Assembly: GCA_013151535.1 (NCBI GenBank)
Contig: JAADIC010000055.1
Span: 1 to 7,596 of the forward strand
DNA length: 7,596 bases
Direction of reading: 5' to 3'
Source of the DNA: Alphaproteobacteria bacterium
Lineage (GTDB): Bacteria; Pseudomonadota; Alphaproteobacteria; Rhodobacterales; Rhodobacteraceae
In this document: piece by piece, positions 6,228 through 7,596 of the stretch
Position numbering within the stretch: the stretch's first letter is position 1
Layout: every line of letters begins with the position of its first letter
The notes under the pieces: model-generated
Databases searched by the model: none
What the model was told of the DNA's origin: nothing
The model's input: the letters and a program-made list of their open reading frames with translations, nothing else
Position numbers and translations under genes: made by a program

Positions 6228-6632
6228 ATGGAAACCCTTCACCCGGACGGCTGGGCCGCCCCCATCGGTTACGCTAACGGCATCAAGGTGCCAAATAGCG
6301 GCCACACGATTTACATCGCCGGGCAAGTGGGCTGGAGCGCCGATCAGGTGTTTGCAAGCGAAGATCTGGTGCCACAATTCGAGCAGGCGCTCAAGAACGT
6401 GCTGGCGGTGTTGGCGGCGGGGGGCGGTAAACCCGAACATATCTGCCGCATGACCGCCTATTGCTGCGACAAGCCGCAATATCTGGCGGTGCGCAAACAA
6501 CTTGGCGGTATCTGGCGTGAGCATATGGGCAAACATTTTCCGGCCATGAGCATGATTTTTGTATCTGATTTATTGGATCATCCGGGGTTGATCGAGCTTG
6601 AAGCGACGGCGGTTATTCCCGCAGATTCATAG
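6228..6632 (+). CDS. RidA-like (YjgF/YER057c/UK114) protein without the catalytic arginine
   Basis: A 134-residue protein of the Rid family, small trimeric cytoplasmic proteins. Segments seen: YIAGQVGW (29-36), the helix with FEQALKNVLAVLAAGG (51-66), ICRMTAYCCD (72-81) and the C-terminal LIELEATAVIP (121-131). In active RidA an arginine (Arg105 in enteric RidA) follows the conserved 'P-A' and is required to deaminate 2-aminoacrylate and other imines; here the same place reads FPAMS, with Met107. It is therefore probably not a classical imine deaminase and belongs with the Rid subgroups of unknown activity. The start is the ATG at 6228, with AGGAG 6 bases upstream; an upstream in-frame ATG at 6174 lies before the predicted transcription start. 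Its stop overlaps the end of the convergent rrf2-type gene. Confidence 0.9.
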   Translation: METLHPDGWAAPIGYANGIKVPNSGHTIYIAGQVGWSADQVFASEDLVPQFEQALKNVLAVLAAGGGKPEHICRMTAYCCDKPQYLAVRKQLGGIWREHMGKHFPAMSMIFVSDLLDHPGLIELEATAVIPADS

Positions 6633-7067
6633 CGACCGGATCGACGGGCCGCGCGCCGGTTTTGGCCGGCCCCGCCGCTCGATCTGTTTGAGCATGGTGG
6701 CAATGGTGATGGCACCGAATGTGGCTTTGGCGATGTCGTCAATCTCGCACATCACGTCAAACAGCGCCCATTCTGTCAGAGTGGCCACATCTTGATCGGC
6801 CAGTTTGCAATCGCTTTTGGTGTCTTCAAACAAGTCGATAATATCCAGCAAGGTCGTGCGCCGGGCGTTACCAATAAAGCTGTAGCCGCCGCCGACGCCA
6901 CGGGTCGAACGCACCAGACCAGCCCGCCCCAGATTGTGCATGACCTTGGCCAGATGATGCGAGGAGACGCGGAATTTCTCGCCGATCTCGGCGACGGAAA
7001 GCTGCTTTTCGGGATGTGCGGCCAGTTCGACAAGGGCGAAAATCGCAAGGCGGCTGGATTGTTGCAT
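6627..7067 (-). CDS. Rrf2 family transcriptional regulator
   Basis: A 146-residue DNA-binding regulator of the Rrf2 family (relatives: IscR, NsrR, RirA, CymR). The N-terminal winged helix-turn-helix covers about residues 1-65: LSVAEIGEKFRVSSHHLAKVMHNL (23-46) forms the helices, and LVRSTRGVGGGYSF (51-64) the wing. Iron-sulfur members have three clustered cysteines near residues 90-105; this protein has only Cys87 and Cys107, the latter at the place of the family's last cysteine. It may bind a cluster differently, sense redox through a disulfide, or bind a small molecule. The tail beyond about 130 is basic (RRGRPKPAR). The ATG overlaps the stop of the GNAT gene (TGATG), so the two are translationally coupled. 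It converges on the rid gene with a 6-bp overlap. Confidence 0.93.
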   Translation of the reverse strand: MQQSSRLAIFALVELAAHPEKQLSVAEIGEKFRVSSHHLAKVMHNLGRAGLVRSTRGVGGGYSFIGNARRTTLLDIIDLFEDTKSDCKLADQDVATLTEWALFDVMCEIDDIAKATFGAITIATMLKQIERRGRPKPARGPSIRSL

Positions 7068-7540
7068 CAGTCGTCCAATTCTTTTTCAAGCTGGATATAA
7101 GGCCCGGCGACCATGCCTTCCGAGCGGAAAAACGCCATGTGAAGCTGATTTTGCCGCGCCACCATGGTGCGCATTATAGTAACTCCGGCGGCTTTGAATT
7201 CAGCCGAAATCGCCTGAAACAGATGCTCGCCGATGCCTTGCTGGCGGATATCGGGCTCTACCGAAAAGGCGAAAATCCAGCCGCAGGGTTCCGAACCGAA
7301 CTCCCACCCGCGGATCTCGCCGACAATATAGCCCAGCACGGCACCGTCAGTCGCCTGATCCGTGGATTCAGCCACCAGAAAAAACCGCCGATCCGTGTAG
7401 CGCGTAGCGTAGCGTTCAAAAACATCGCGCCAGTAATCGGGTTTGGCGCGATCCGTGACCCGCGCATCAAGGGCGGCAATGGCTGCCAGATCGCCCTCGG
7501 TCACTTTGCGGATTGACGGGGTGGAATTGATGTCGATCAT
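7067..7540 (-). CDS. GNAT family N-acetyltransferase
   Basis: A 157-residue acetyl-CoA-dependent acetyltransferase. Motif A is at 93-108 (SVEPDIRQQGIGEHLF), with the R-x-x-G-x-G pyrophosphate loop at Arg99 to Gly104; motif B lies around 132-144 (QLHMAFFRSEGMV). Strands before it (VLGYIVGEIRGWEF, 68-81) fit the fold. The start is an ATG with AAGGA 5 bases upstream. It is the first gene of a two-gene operon with the Rrf2 regulator; its TGA overlaps the regulator's ATG by one base. The acceptor substrate, whether a small amine or a protein, cannot be read from sequence. The 56 bases upstream of the start are in view, but I saw no clear promoter there. They contain an imperfect hairpin (GCTTGGC / GCCAAAGC, 7554-7578). 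Confidence 0.9.
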   Translation of the reverse strand: MIDINSTPSIRKVTEGDLAAIAALDARVTDRAKPDYWRDVFERYATRYTDRRFFLVAESTDQATDGAVLGYIVGEIRGWEFGSEPCGWIFAFSVEPDIRQQGIGEHLFQAISAEFKAAGVTIMRTMVARQNQLHMAFFRSEGMVAGPYIQLEKELDD

Positions 7541-7596
7541 GGTTTTCCTTATTGCTTGGCCCTATGCCCAGCCAAAGCCGCATATGTGTATCGCAA

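Overview
The window looks like chromosomal DNA of an alphaproteobacterium, most likely in or near the Rhodobacteraceae (roseobacter) group. It is moderately GC-rich with G/C-rich third codon positions, and the families present (COG0028-type ThDP enzyme, predicted N-formylglutamate amidohydrolase, Rid protein, Rrf2 regulator, GNAT) are common there. The taxon is inferred from style and content; no rRNA or marker gene is present.

Layout. (1) 1-2408, minus: one uninterrupted reading frame of at least 802 codons that runs off the left edge. It starts at a TTG with a good ribosome binding site, has a signal peptide, is coiled-coil rich and lacks cysteine. I do not recognise the family. (2) 2409-2936: a 528-bp gap between divergent genes, holding two adjacent AT-rich hairpins with mutually complementary loops. 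(3) 2937-3323, plus: a small two-helix membrane protein with an acidic Asp/Gly tail. (4) 3324-3441: a convergent gap with a faint trace of a TRAP small-permease-like peptide. (5) 3442-5933, minus: a two-gene operon, a ThDP enzyme followed by an N-formylglutamate amidohydrolase-like protein; upstream lie a leader stem-loop and a possible 42-codon small gene (6051-6179). (6) 6167-6632, plus: a RidA-like gene under a near-consensus sigma-70 promoter whose -10 box lies in a 25-bp dyad. (7) 6627-7540, minus: a GNAT acetyltransferase and an Rrf2 regulator, coupled by a TGATG junction; the Rrf2 and rid genes overlap by 6 bp at their 3' ends.

The most coherent story is on the right. An Rrf2-type regulator with only two cysteines lies tail to tail with a Rid protein that lacks the catalytic arginine, and the rid promoter carries a dyad of the size and shape Rrf2 proteins bind. 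This suggests a small self-contained regulatory circuit, possibly extending to the divergent ThDP/amidohydrolase operon. That link is inferred, not shown. No RNA genes, CRISPR arrays, insertion sequences or phage genes were seen.
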